64,000 nt of DNA from the IMG/VR virus record IMGVR_UViG_3300033182_000371, positions 1 through 64,000 of that record; one strand, 5' to 3'. Below the pieces are notes generated by a model that saw nothing but the letters and a program-made list of their open reading frames with translations, did no database searches and was not told where the DNA came from. Shown here one piece after another: positions 38,088 through 46,938 of the stretch; position 1 is the first letter of the stretch; every line of letters begins with the position of its first letter. The translations under genes and the position numbers were made by a program. This stretch comes from a virus.

Positions 38088-40579
38088 GAGAAAAACATTT
38101 CTAGGTTTGCAGTTTTCTCTACAGACCATCCAATAGCATCTAGGATAATCTTAAGAGGTTCTAAGAATGCCTTGTCAAATTGCAAGTCATAATCAACATA
38201 CTTGGAGATATTAAGTTCTCTTGGAAAATCCTGAATGAACGAAATAACATTCTCGTGAATGATATTTGGTTTCTTCAAATAGCAGAACTTAATCTTCTCT
38301 CCATTTTGGATCAGCGAATACTTGTTGGTAAGTTTTTCTTTCTTGATGTAGTGATTGAACAGAAGTGCGCCCCGAACATGTATGGGAGTACCTTTGATAT
38401 AAATGTCAGAAGTAGATTTGTACTTCGTAACTTCACTCACAGATCTTGGAAAGGAAATTTCCTCAGGAGCAAGTTTTTTGAACTTGCTACGGCACTGATC
38501 TATGTAGTCAATCATATCATCTTCTGACCCAGACATCATGATTTTAAAAGATTCCTTAAGCATTTGACGGCAGGGTGCAGGGGTAGAGGATTTCACTGCC
38601 TCAATACCCATAACTTTAAGTTTTGGTTCTGAATATGCAACTCCTTCACTGTTGTGAACATTCAAGATGTAGCGTTTCTTTGCGGTCCAAATACCACGGT
38701 CAGCAATATTCTCCCGCTTCATGCTCATCTTCTGTTCATATGCCGAAACATAATCCGCAAGTTCCTGATAACTGGATTCGATGAATGGTTCCAGCTTTTC
38801 TTGGCAGATCTTGTCAAGTATCCCCACAATTGCTGTTTTGTCGCCAGACTTAGCACTAAAAAATTTAGTAACAAGAGGTCCAAGATTAAGATAGATTGAG
38901 TCGGTATCGCTAGCGATGACATAATCCTCGCTCTCCGTCTGCAAAAGTTTATTTAGATATTCGTTCATTTTGTTCTCGATCCAGCGAATCGAGACCTGAC
39001 CAGACAGAGTGATTGCTTCTGCGTTTGCTAGTTTGAAATACCTGAAGTATTGATTACCAATAGCACCATAAGCAGAGTTAAGAGAAATCTTTTTCGCCAT
39101 TTGAATGTTGTTACATCTGGCGATCTCCTTTTTAAGTGCATCAGTAGGCGTCTTCTCATACTCCTGCTTGGCTTTGAGCATCCGCTTTTTAAAAATGACC
39201 CGCTCACCATACATTTTCTCCATCAACTCTGGGAGAAATCCCTTCTTGTTCTTATGGTACATGGCACCGTTAGCACAAACAGCATAATCCTTGTACATCT
39301 CAAAGTTGATTTCTTCCTTCAGGATCCTTTCAACAGATGCAGTGGGATGCCGTTCGTCGATGAGGGTTTCAGGGGAGATGTTGTACTGCATAATAAGATG
39401 AGGATACAGGGAATTGAGATCAAAACTAACCACCCAATCATATACCCCAGGATTCGGTTCCTTAACATACGCCCCCGCATACTTTTCATCCTTATCAGTC
39501 TGTTCTTTAGGAGGAATGACAATTCCTTTCTTCTTCAGGTAGTTATAGATGATGGTATCCCACATCCGAACCTGATAGAAGACATCATTATAGTTAACTT
39601 TGGCATCATATGCCATAGTCAGGGCGAGCTCGATCAACTTCATCTTGTCCTCAAGACGGTCTACGAGCTCCACATCGATGATGTTATATTCAACAAACTT
39701 CTGCCAACCGTTAGTATAGAACTCTTGGAAGGTATCGAACTCAGAGTGATCGAGTTTTTTCTGACCGAGTTCTACATTAGCAATGTGGTCAAGACGATAT
39801 GATTCCTGGTTTGTATAAGTAAATTTCTTATACAAATCAAGGTAATCTAGTTGCGTGATGCCACCAATGTCATAGAAAATCTGCTTGCGACCCTTGATGA
39901 ATACTTCTTTCTGGGACACTAATCCCCAAGGAGACAGTCTCTTGGCAAGTTTCTCGCCAAGAACACGGTCAATACGCTTGGTAATAAACGGGATATCGAA
40001 CAGTTGGATGTTCCAACCAGTCACGACATCTGGAGTATTTGCCATCCACCAGTTGATGAAATCATTCAGCAGATCACGCTCATTGTTAAACTGAATGTAG
40101 CGAACATTGTCCTGTTTGATCTTGAATGGACCTTGACCCCAGGTAGTGATCTCCTTTGTGTTGTAATCTTGGATGGTAATGAGCAGGATTTCCTGGTCAG
40201 CAGACTCAACATCGGGGAATCCGTTCTCAGAACGAGTCTCAATATCGACCGTTACAAGACGAATCTTACTGATATCAAAGTCAATTTGTTCTTGAGGATA
40301 CTTATCAGAGATATACTGATAGATAAACCTCTCATTGCCATAGATCTTAAAGTTTTCTACCTCACTATACTTCTTTAAAAACTCCCGACAGTCTGAGACA
40401 AACCCAGGTTTAATGGGTTCGACATAATCACCATCGAGAGTTTTGTAGAAGGTCTCTTTCTTTGCAGGAACAAAAAGAGTGGGTTGATATTTTTCACGAA
40501 ACTGAATGTACTCACCATTTTCATAACCACGAACGAGGAATTGGTCCCCGATCATTTGTACATTAGTATAGAATTTCAT
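38084..40579 (-). CDS. 43: DNA polymerase, family B (T4 gp43-like)
   Basis: The replicative polymerase of the phage, 831 residues, a little shorter than T4 gp43 (898). The exonuclease domain has VTVDIETRSENGFPDVE near residue 110 and DVVTGWNIQLFDIPFI. The polymerase domain has VSFDLNSLYPHLIMQYN (motif A), KKISLNSAYGAIGN (motif B) and VIASDTDSIYLNLG (motif C). No intein or split is seen. Its ATG shares a base with the stop of the upstream 96-residue gene. Confidence 0.98.
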   Translation of the reverse strand: MKFYTNVQMIGDQFLVRGYENGEYIQFREKYQPTLFVPAKKETFYKTLDGDYVEPIKPGFVSDCREFLKKYSEVENFKIYGNERFIYQYISDKYPQEQIDFDISKIRLVTVDIETRSENGFPDVESADQEILLITIQDYNTKEITTWGQGPFKIKQDNVRYIQFNNERDLLNDFINWWMANTPDVVTGWNIQLFDIPFITKRIDRVLGEKLAKRLSPWGLVSQKEVFIKGRKQIFYDIGGITQLDYLDLYKKFTYTNQESYRLDHIANVELGQKKLDHSEFDTFQEFYTNGWQKFVEYNIIDVELVDRLEDKMKLIELALTMAYDAKVNYNDVFYQVRMWDTIIYNYLKKKGIVIPPKEQTDKDEKYAGAYVKEPNPGVYDWVVSFDLNSLYPHLIMQYNISPETLIDERHPTASVERILKEEINFEMYKDYAVCANGAMYHKNKKGFLPELMEKMYGERVIFKKRMLKAKQEYEKTPTDALKKEIARCNNIQMAKKISLNSAYGAIGNQYFRYFKLANAEAITLSGQVSIRWIENKMNEYLNKLLQTESEDYVIASDTDSIYLNLGPLVTKFFSAKSGDKTAIVGILDKICQEKLEPFIESSYQELADYVSAYEQKMSMKRENIADRGIWTAKKRYILNVHNSEGVAYSEPKLKVMGIEAVKSSTPAPCRQMLKESFKIMMSGSEDDMIDYIDQCRSKFKKLAPEEISFPRSVSEVTKYKSTSDIYIKGTPIHVRGALLFNHYIKKEKLTNKYSLIQNGEKIKFCYLKKPNIIHENVISFIQDFPRELNISKYVDYDLQFDKAFLEPLKIILDAIGWSVEKTANLEMFFS

Positions 40580-40869
40580 TAACCAAGAAGTTCGTTGTAT
40601 GCCTGAAGGATGAAAGATTCTGGATCAACCAGAGTTAGAATCGTATCACTTTGGATTCTGCACTTTTTCTGAGAACTCAACTTCATTATAGTCCATGGTT
40701 TCAGACGATCTTTATATGGACCATCATAGTCCTCATCTTGAGGAATGAACTCATAAGGATTCGTAAGTTCGCAATCTGGTTCGCCAATATCAGCACCATA
40801 AACCTCTTCGACACCAGCGATGAGGCATTTATAGTCTTCTTTGAGGACGATAATTTTAGTTGAGGGCAT
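40579..40869 (-). CDS. Hypothetical protein, 96 aa
   Basis: ATG 40869 (MPSTKIIVLKEDYKCLIAGV) overlaps the end of the upstream Sm-like gene by 14 bases. The product is acidic with beta-strand character at both ends (KIIVLKEDYKCLIAG; CRIQSDTILTLVDPESFI) and a proline/acidic loop between. It has no recognised motif. Close coupling to gp43 suggests co-expression with replication proteins. Confidence 0.75.
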   Translation of the reverse strand: MPSTKIIVLKEDYKCLIAGVEEVYGADIGEPDCELTNPYEFIPQDEDYDGPYKDRLKPWTIMKLSSQKKCRIQSDTILTLVDPESFILQAYNELLG

Positions 40870-41167
40870 CAATCAACTCCTTGTACATGTTTTTAAGATC
40901 CACAACTGGTTCAAATACTGTCTGAACAGTGCTTGGATTTACAATAAACATTGTATCAGATGTAAGCGGTTGCCAAGTAGCAAGAGAAACTTGGGAGGTG
41001 TTGGGAGGTTCTCCGCTCGCATCTTCCATAAGTGTCATCGTTGGTTGCAAAATGACACGATATGGGTTGTTGAAAATGTATTGACGGGTCTTATCCTCAG
41101 GATCAATCATTTCTTTAATATCAGCAATGATTTGATCATCGCCAATCACAGCAACTCTAACCGACAT
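40856..41167 (-). CDS. Sm-like small protein, 103 aa
   Basis: The start MSVRVAVIGDDQIIADIKEM is at ATG 41167. The pattern V(R)VAVI-GDDQIIADI...NPYRVILQPT...PLTSDTMFIVNPSTV...YKELI resembles an Sm/Hfq-type beta-barrel with two strand clusters. The gene at 58518-58952 has a similar layout (VSGEELFAI...DPVCIQTV...WMHVPDDQFFFIDKDKV). RNA binding is an inference from fold resemblance. A promoter with its -35 in a terminator loop lies just upstream. Confidence 0.7.
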   Translation of the reverse strand: MSVRVAVIGDDQIIADIKEMIDPEDKTRQYIFNNPYRVILQPTMTLMEDASGEPPNTSQVSLATWQPLTSDTMFIVNPSTVQTVFEPVVDLKNMYKELIDALN

Positions 41168-41189
41168 AGTACACTTTTTACCTCTTAGT

Positions 41190-41218
41190 AGTATAGCATG
41201 AAAAAGGGGGGTGATCAA
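41190..41218 (-). promoter_or_regulatory. Sigma70-type promoter for the gp43 operon
   Basis: Minus-strand TTGATC (41218-41213), 17 bp, TATACT (41195-41190). It lies 23 bases upstream of the Sm-like gene and would drive it, the 96-residue gene and gp43. The -35 box is in the loop of the hsp20 terminator. Confidence 0.65.
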
Positions 41219-41224
41219 CCCCCC
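41201..41224 (-). terminator. Intrinsic terminator after hsp20
   Basis: Minus-strand GGGGGG-TTGATCA-CCCCCC followed by TTTTTC. The stop of hsp20 is five bases upstream. The loop contains the TTGATC -35 box of the following promoter. Confidence 0.82.
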
Positions 41225-41229
41225 GATAT

Positions 41230-41664
41230 TTAGAACCAGTCCTTACGGTGGTGGTGCTCTGGAATAATTTTTCCCAAAGTCACTGTCAATAGTCCATCCT
41301 CAAATGTCACATCCCTTACCTCCGTCTCATCAGAGAGCGTCCAAACCCTCGTAAAGGATCTCTGCGCCAATCCTTTATGCAAGTAGTCTGTAGCGGTCTC
41401 CTTGTCCTCCTTCTGCCCCTCTACGAAGAGTTTACCAGACTCCGTATAGACAAATACCTCTGCCTTCTTAAATCCTGCTAAGGCGAGCTCCAGCTTACAT
41501 TCTGTGTTGCTGATATTGATGAGGTTATATGGGGGATAATTGGAAGTTGTTTCGTGTAGTTTGAAGATACGATCAAAGTAATCATCCATTCCAATGCTAT
41601 TGCGGGTAATTTTGTCCAGCAAAGCAGGCAAATCCGCAGCATGATACCTTGTAAGGTTAGTCAT
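41230..41664 (-). CDS. hsp20: Small heat-shock protein (Hsp20)
   Basis: The 144-residue protein has an alpha-crystallin domain: YNLINISNTECKLELALAGF as the first strands, and FEDGLLTVTLGK (about 122-133) as the GxLxVxL signature. It is a holdase chaperone that binds unfolding proteins and is common in marine T4-like phages. A good ribosome-binding site (AAGGAG) precedes the ATG, and a -10-like TATAAT is at 41730-41725. It is transcribed as a single gene between two terminators. Confidence 0.93.
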   Translation of the reverse strand: MTNLTRYHAADLPALLDKITRNSIGMDDYFDRIFKLHETTSNYPPYNLINISNTECKLELALAGFKKAEVFVYTESGKLFVEGQKEDKETATDYLHKGLAQRSFTRVWTLSDETEVRDVTFEDGLLTVTLGKIIPEHHHRKDWF

Positions 41665-41724
41665 TTAACTTCTCCTTTTTAAAGCGAGATTGTGTTGTGT
41701 GTACCCTTTCGGCGTACATTACTA

Positions 41725-41730
41725 ATTATA
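41725..41730 (-). promoter_or_regulatory. Promoter-like -10 for hsp20
   Basis: TATAAT on the minus strand (in TTATATAATTAG), about 60 bases upstream of the hsp20 ATG and directly after the terminator at 41743-41767. No -35 with standard spacing is evident. Confidence 0.5.
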
Positions 41731-41742
41731 TAAGTTTGCATT

Positions 41743-41767
41743 AAAAAGGGGGGTCGGTTAACCCCCC
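41743..41767 (-). terminator. Intrinsic terminator after regA
   Basis: Minus-strand GGGGGG-TTAACCGA-CCCCCC followed by TTTTTAA. It ends the regA transcript about 57 bases after the stop codon. A weaker hairpin and a CATAAATA element (41822-41829) lie between stop and terminator. Confidence 0.82.
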
Positions 41768-41824
41768 ATAAAGTAGCGTATATTCCGTATGTATAGAGTC
41801 GCGCACGAAAGAGCGACGAATTAT

Positions 41825-42268
41825 TTATGCGGTTTCTTCTCCTTCTACCTTAGTCTTGCGACCAATGTTATATTTTGTTTCAAGAACCCAGTTGTTCTTA
41901 TCTTTGTAAGAGAGAACTTTAATTTGGTTGAGAGGAGCAATGTCCTGAATCTTCTCAGCATCAACAACAGTAATCAATCCCCAATCAGCAAGCAGTTGAG
42001 AAATTCTGTTACGACGCTGAACATCGTTGACAGTGAGGTTTGCTTTCTTACCATCAAGAGCAAACAACTCTTTGAAATGAACGATGTAGTATCTACCTTG
42101 CTTGTGAAGAATATGGCAAGATTGATAGAGTTTCTTTTCCTTTCTAGATGCTACACCGATTCTGGTTAGTGTTTCTCGCACCTTCAGGAAATCATCAGGT
42201 TCACTCAGAGAAACTTCAATCATCTTCTCGGGCGACCAGTCAACGGTCGGTTCAACAACGACACTCAT
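41825..42268 (-). CDS. regA: RegA translational repressor
   Basis: RegA binds the start regions of many early phage mRNAs and blocks translation. The 147-residue product contains MIEVSLSEPDDFLKVRETLTRIG (16-38, split here: MIEVSLSEPD, DFLKVRETLT) and KEKKLYQSCHILHKQGRYYI, the conserved core of T4 RegA, with an N-terminal and C-terminal extension compared with T4 (122). It occupies the usual place between gp62 and gp43, although with inserted genes on both sides. Confidence 0.95.
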   Translation of the reverse strand: MSVVVEPTVDWSPEKMIEVSLSEPDDFLKVRETLTRIGVASRKEKKLYQSCHILHKQGRYYIVHFKELFALDGKKANLTVNDVQRRNRISQLLADWGLITVVDAEKIQDIAPLNQIKVLSYKDKNNWVLETKYNIGRKTKVEGEETA

Positions 42269-42292
42269 CTCAATATATCAAAAATGTTTTTA

Positions 42293-43123
42293 TTATTTAG
42301 CAAAACTTTTCTTGACTTCTTCTAGAGATTCTTGAAGTATCTGCTTTGCTTTACCATATCCCATTTTATTCATCCACTTTTTATCCCAGAATTCTTCTAG
42401 TTTACAGCTCTTACCAGTGAAATCTTCATAGATTCCTAAGAAAAGACTGAATAATCCCCATTGACTTGGTGGAAAATATGCTGGAGAGAGACAAACAAAG
42501 ATCGCATCGTATTGATAATCTCCATGATCATATTCTTCAGCAAACATTGTCTCCCACTTACAAGGTGTGCCAATATTTTCGCAGATGAATTGATTGTATG
42601 GTGTGCGAGTATCCTCTACTGCCTTGCCATCATTGTTTCTAATCCAAATCATGTTCTTCAACCTACCCTGAGAGTGAAGATATGATCCCCAACTACCCTC
42701 ATCTACCTTTCCATATGCTTTTGCCATGGCATATTCAGTAAGGTATCCTGCCATATGAAGATGTTCGTTATCAGCATCTTCTGGATTCACATAACATCCA
42801 GCAAGAAAATCATCATGGTGATCAATGTTAACAATCTCAATATCATTCTTGTCATGAAGATATTTAAGGATATAATCATGATCCATTCCAAACCAGACAT
42901 GGGCGTTTGGACTAGAAGAAAGCGCCCTCGTAAATGTTTCAATAAGATAATCTAAGCATTTTTCATCGATTATCTTTTCCCTTGTATTTAAAAAAGGATA
43001 CCTCAGAAAATAATAATACCATTTCGTATATGGATGCCACTCAGAGAACATCTCATTATCTTCATTTGGCCATTCATCTACAGTAGGAAATGAGTAATCT
43101 ATATCAATGCTCAAGACTTTCAT
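42293..43123 (-). CDS. Ureohydrolase-like protein (UPF0489-like)
   Basis: The 276-residue protein has metal-ligand-like clusters in order: LSIDIDYSFPTVDEW (4-18), VWFGMDHDYIL near 76-86, and EIVNIDHHDDFLAGCY near 96-111, the latter close to the DxHxD of arginase/deacetylase folds. The set recalls UPF0489, the group that includes peptide arginases turning arginine into ornithine. Its start overlaps gp62's stop as ATGA. Activity on peptides or free arginine is speculation. Confidence 0.55.
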   Translation of the reverse strand: MKVLSIDIDYSFPTVDEWPNEDNEMFSEWHPYTKWYYYFLRYPFLNTREKIIDEKCLDYLIETFTRALSSSPNAHVWFGMDHDYILKYLHDKNDIEIVNIDHHDDFLAGCYVNPEDADNEHLHMAGYLTEYAMAKAYGKVDEGSWGSYLHSQGRLKNMIWIRNNDGKAVEDTRTPYNQFICENIGTPCKWETMFAEEYDHGDYQYDAIFVCLSPAYFPPSQWGLFSLFLGIYEDFTGKSCKLEEFWDKKWMNKMGYGKAKQILQESLEEVKKSFAK

Positions 43124-43500
43124 TTTTTAATCCCACCAGTGTCCATTTTATTATGGATAAATTTAATTTGCTCTGGAGAAAGAATCTTAAGTGCTTGCTG
43201 CGCCTTTTCGTTACTGTACCCGTAGTATTTTTTCACTACCTCAAGATCAGCAATCTTTTCTTGCTTCAACCAGGGAGAAAACCGTTTTCTTTTCCTGAGA
43301 CTATGTAGCATGAAGTGGTATTGCATATCTTTACTGAGATGCGTATTCTTGTTCATCTCATTAGCAAACAAGATTGCATCAATATGACCAGACATACAAC
43401 GATTTACGATGTAAGCAGGATACTTCTTGCATGCCTCAGGATCTTCACTGAGATCCTGTTTGTTCATGTTGATAGAGTTCAACCAGTCTTTCAGTTCCAT
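43120..43500 (-). CDS. 62: Clamp loader small subunit (T4 gp62-like)
   Basis: Gp62 with four gp44 subunits loads the gp45 clamp. The 126-residue protein (MELKDWLNSINMNKQDLSED...) has KYPAYIVNRCMSGHIDAILF and SLRKRKRFSPWLKQEKIADLE, matching the compact cyanophage/T4 gp62 core. T4 gp62 is longer (187). It is coupled to the carbamoyltransferase upstream by a ten-base overlap, and its partner gp44 lies 4 kb away because of the island between. Confidence 0.9.
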   Translation of the reverse strand: MELKDWLNSINMNKQDLSEDPEACKKYPAYIVNRCMSGHIDAILFANEMNKNTHLSKDMQYHFMLHSLRKRKRFSPWLKQEKIADLEVVKKYYGYSNEKAQQALKILSPEQIKFIHNKMDTGGIKK

Positions 43501-45191
43501 AGCAGGTAGTTGCCAATAACGAGATAATCAATGTCCATTTTCTTGAATGATGCGATAGCATCCTCTGGAGTTTCAACAATTGGTTCGCCACTGAGATTGA
43601 AAGAGGTGTTCATCAAAACAGGAACCTCAAGTTTACGAAGCAACTGGCACAATCTAGGATTCAATTCATCATTCACAGTCTGAATACGACAGGTATTGTC
43701 CCTGTGAGAAATAGCGGGGAGTTTCTTGGTGATAGATGTCTGAGAGTACAACATATATGGAGTAGTCATACCCTCGTCGAAATATTCATCAACATACTCC
43801 TCTAACATTATACCAGCAAACGGACGCCAATACTCCCTTTTCTTAACTCTATCATTCATAATGCTTTTATTCTCTGCTTTCTTAGGACTCATCAGCAGAG
43901 ATCTGGATCCTAATGCTCTAGGACCATGCTCAGAGCGACCTTGGAACCACCCCACAATCTTATCCCGATCCAATTCATGAGCGATAACCTCACACAGTTC
44001 ATCAAAGTCTTCGTAATATTCACAATTAGTTTCTTCAGGAACAAAATCATCATAAGACTTGCCAAGCAAAGCAATGTTTGCTGGCATCTCAATAGTTTGA
44101 TTCATTTTATATGAACCCCATGCAGCTGCTCCAAAGTGAATTCCAGAGTCGTTGGTGTATGGAGGGATGTGTAGGTTTCTAAACAGAGGTTTGAGTAAAG
44201 TATTCGTAGTAATGTTTAAGAAACATCCACCAGCGAAGCAGTGATCTTCCTCAAGATATCCTTCGTCCTGTGCTTTTCTGACGAAATAAACTAATGCTCT
44301 CTCAAACCAATGCTGAACATAGAATGCTTTATCTTCTGGAGAACCCTTTAGATAGTTCCATATGATTTCATAATCATAAAAATGAACTTCTGGCAATCCA
44401 AACTCCCAGCGATCAATATCAAACATTGACTTAGGAAACTCGGAAGAAAAACAAACAGGAGCTTCTTGTCCTAGATCATCACCATAAGCAGAGAGACCCA
44501 TGATCTTACCCTCTTTAGGAGTAACATCAAAGTTCTGAGCAAACTGAATATTTTTGAATACATCCTCAGGAAGATCGGATTCCTGACGCATCAGTTCTCT
44601 ATGCTTTTCATCATAGATGTACTTTGACATATTGCAGTAATACTCTCCGAAAGAGTTCATACCAAGATCTCCAGTCCCTCTGAAGAACCTGAACATCCTT
44701 TTCTTCTTATCAAAATATCCAATGCTATTATTTTCGCCACCGCGAAGCATTCCACTAGCAAAGTCCCACAGTCCACTACCAAGACCATCGATAGTCATAA
44801 AACTACCGCAGTTAAATGGAGCAGTAAAGACCGCAGATGCTGCATGACAAAGGTGGTGGGACAACATCCACACTTCTGCGTTAGGGAAAGACTCCCTGAG
44901 CATTCTCTTGGCAGTATGGTCTACTAGTTGCTCGTTACTTATTTCTGGAAAAGATGGAACATAACAAACAATATCAATATCTTCTGGCGTATACTCACCC
45001 AACACATATTCAATAGATTTGCGTGGGTAATTACCTTCATCCTTAATACGAGTTAGTCTCTCCTCATTGATGGATCTTACATGCTTACCATCGACGAAGA
45101 GAGTTGCTCCAGCATCATGAATGTATGTGTTGGGTTTATTAAAATCATTCGCGTCCCAATCTAGGGCACCATATACACCAATTACTTTCAT
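43491..45191 (-). CDS. NodU/TobZ-family carbamoyltransferase
   Basis: These enzymes make carbamoyl-adenylate from carbamoyl phosphate and ATP, and transfer the carbamoyl group to a hydroxyl. The 566-residue protein has the N-terminal Kae1-like domain (HDAGATLFVDG; SHHLCHAASAVFTAP near 113-127 with metal-binding histidines; MTIDGLGSG) and the C-terminal YrdC-like and carbamoyl domain (EYWRPFAGIML; LMNTSFNLSGEPIVETPEDA). Acceptors in known members are sugars or antibiotics. Here it sits in the replication region beside Dam-type methylase. Confidence 0.93.
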   Translation of the reverse strand: MKVIGVYGALDWDANDFNKPNTYIHDAGATLFVDGKHVRSINEERLTRIKDEGNYPRKSIEYVLGEYTPEDIDIVCYVPSFPEISNEQLVDHTAKRMLRESFPNAEVWMLSHHLCHAASAVFTAPFNCGSFMTIDGLGSGLWDFASGMLRGGENNSIGYFDKKKRMFRFFRGTGDLGMNSFGEYYCNMSKYIYDEKHRELMRQESDLPEDVFKNIQFAQNFDVTPKEGKIMGLSAYGDDLGQEAPVCFSSEFPKSMFDIDRWEFGLPEVHFYDYEIIWNYLKGSPEDKAFYVQHWFERALVYFVRKAQDEGYLEEDHCFAGGCFLNITTNTLLKPLFRNLHIPPYTNDSGIHFGAAAWGSYKMNQTIEMPANIALLGKSYDDFVPEETNCEYYEDFDELCEVIAHELDRDKIVGWFQGRSEHGPRALGSRSLLMSPKKAENKSIMNDRVKKREYWRPFAGIMLEEYVDEYFDEGMTTPYMLYSQTSITKKLPAISHRDNTCRIQTVNDELNPRLCQLLRKLEVPVLMNTSFNLSGEPIVETPEDAIASFKKMDIDYLVIGNYLLWN

Positions 45192-45192
45192 G

Positions 45193-46044
45193 TTAATAGT
45201 TTACTAGAACTAATTCTTTACGCTCTTGCTGTTCCCGCATATACTGTCCAACCGAACGCATCGTGTAGGTGAGATCAAACTCAGATGCTTTCCAGTTAGT
45301 GAACCGATCTTTAACGAGTTGACTAGAGTTGTAACTTACAAGAGTATCTAGTTTACATTCGTCACAGTCTTTTGCAAACTTGTCGTGATCAAATCCTTTG
45401 TGCATCGATCCTTTACGACCATAAAGATTGTCCTTGATGTCATATGGAGGATCAAGATAAACAAAAATATTTTGGTCCACTTTGCCAAAGGTCAGATCTG
45501 GAGAATCGTCCAGCAGATAATCATAAGAGTAGTTTGTGATAGTCCAGTTCTTAATTAGTTCTGAGTAGAGTGGCAGTTTGTCGATTCCCCTGAAGGAGAA
45601 ATTAGAGTCACTTGCTTGCTTGGAAAAGGAGCTGGATTCAGTAAGACCTGAGAAAGAACACTTATTAGCAATATAGAAGGAAATAGCACGGTGGAAATTT
45701 TCAGAGTCCTCCAAAGGTCTAGCAAGATATTCTTTGGCGTCAAGGAATAGCGATCTTGCACTTCCATGATCAATATGACGATGCTTAAGTTGATTCAATT
45801 CATTACGCATCTCTACACCAAACATCTGGAGTTGCTGCCAGAAGTTCACCAGAGGTTCGTAGAGATCATTTACCCATACGGAGGTGTTAGGATACCTCTT
45901 CGTCCATTCCAGGGCGAAGGAACCGCCACCTAGGAACGGTTCCCTGAACTCATCATACTCCTTGTCAGGTATATACGAAAAAAGTTTCTGGACAGCACGG
46001 GACTTACCGCCAGGATAACGAAGAGGAGTTTTCAAAGATTTCAT
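45193..46044 (-). CDS. dam: D12-class DNA adenine N6-methyltransferase
   Basis: The 283-residue protein has motif I TPLRYPGGKSRAVQKL (6-21), FREPFLGGGSFALEW and the catalytic DPPY in FVYLDPPYDIKDN near residue 197. This set defines Dam/D12 methylases, which often modify GATC. It may protect phage DNA or mark strands. Its ATG overlaps the upstream PD-(D/E)XK gene as ATGA. The specificity is not deducible by eye. Confidence 0.92.
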   Translation of the reverse strand: MKSLKTPLRYPGGKSRAVQKLFSYIPDKEYDEFREPFLGGGSFALEWTKRYPNTSVWVNDLYEPLVNFWQQLQMFGVEMRNELNQLKHRHIDHGSARSLFLDAKEYLARPLEDSENFHRAISFYIANKCSFSGLTESSSFSKQASDSNFSFRGIDKLPLYSELIKNWTITNYSYDYLLDDSPDLTFGKVDQNIFVYLDPPYDIKDNLYGRKGSMHKGFDHDKFAKDCDECKLDTLVSYNSSQLVKDRFTNWKASEFDLTYTMRSVGQYMREQQERKELVLVNY

Positions 46045-46682
46045 TCAAAGAAGTCCATTACGGTTTTCTGACTCTGCGGGAAAAAGAAATCAGGGTTTTC
46101 TTGTATAATTTTAACATCATACTTGGCAGAAAGCAATACTGATGCATAGTTAATCTCAGAGACTTTCCTCTGAGTAAATGACCTATCAAATGCAGCACTC
46201 TTTGCCTGCAAAAAATGCCCATTCTCATCCAAGGGAACTTGATCAGAATCGATCTTAAAGATCAGTTCTCTGAGTGGTGTCCACAAAACATGATAGAAAA
46301 CATCAATGTCATTGGGGCCATAAAACTTTCTCCCAGTATTCACATTTGATTTCTTTGAACCAGCAGACTGGAATCTAAAATCAAAAGTTGGACGACGAAT
46401 TTCAAACCCCCTTTTCTTACTTGCAGCAACATCAAGTTTCATCTTGAAGACTACTTTCTTGACTTGTGCTCGTTTAATAGTTCCGTTGTCCTCTACCCAG
46501 AAATCATTTCCTTGATCAATTGCTGGTTCTGCAAAATTGATTTTATTCCTGAGTAAGTAACTAGCGATGATACTCTCTGCACTTTTTCCTGAAAAGATCG
46601 TGTCAGAGTTTTTCCAGTCCATTCCTGTGACAAGTTCTTCCTCCAAAAGAGGAGGCATCAGTTGAGAGATAATTCTAGACAT
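46041..46682 (-). CDS. PD-(D/E)XK nuclease-like protein
   Basis: The start MSRIISQLMPPLLEEE is at ATG 46682, one base after the upstream stop. The 213-residue product has GKSAESIIASYLL with Glu36, GNDFWVE with Asp60 and RAQVKKVVF with Gln73-Val-Lys75, the E...D...(Q/E)xK layout of restriction-type or resolvase nucleases. It is coupled to the adenine methylase. Either a restriction-modification-like pair or a phage nuclease that senses methylation fits; neither is shown. Confidence 0.68.
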   Translation of the reverse strand: MSRIISQLMPPLLEEELVTGMDWKNSDTIFSGKSAESIIASYLLRNKINFAEPAIDQGNDFWVEDNGTIKRAQVKKVVFKMKLDVAASKKRGFEIRRPTFDFRFQSAGSKKSNVNTGRKFYGPNDIDVFYHVLWTPLRELIFKIDSDQVPLDENGHFLQAKSAAFDRSFTQRKVSEINYASVLLSAKYDVKIIQENPDFFFPQSQKTVMDFFE

Positions 46683-46683
46683 C

Positions 46684-46884
46684 TCAATTCCCCTCAATGA
46701 ATTTCTTCATCGCGGTTGCGAGTTCAAAAATTTCTTGTTCTGTTGGGTAGGTCGGATACTCTCCAGCATCCACTCCTTGTTCTGTCAACCTGTCCCAACG
46801 ACTTTCGGCTGCGTGATATCGATTTACTAGACGCGATTCTGCGTTCTGGAAAAGATCCCAGCGCAATTCATATGGGTTAGCCAT
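46684..46884 (-). CDS. Small hypothetical protein, 66 aa
   Basis: The product (MANPYELRWDLFQNAESRLV...) is soluble, with three tryptophans, and looks helical, ending IFELATAMKKFIEGN. It has an ribosome-binding GGAG close to the start and a late promoter TATAAATA 55-62 bases upstream. It ends one base before the nuclease gene. Proteins of this kind are commonly seen in cyanophages, but no function is known to me. Confidence 0.75.
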   Translation of the reverse strand: MANPYELRWDLFQNAESRLVNRYHAAESRWDRLTEQGVDAGEYPTYPTEQEIFELATAMKKFIEGN

Positions 46885-46938
46885 AACACTCTCCTATTCT
46901 GTGTGTGTCTGTTGGTCCACTGTATGTGAACTCGTGGT

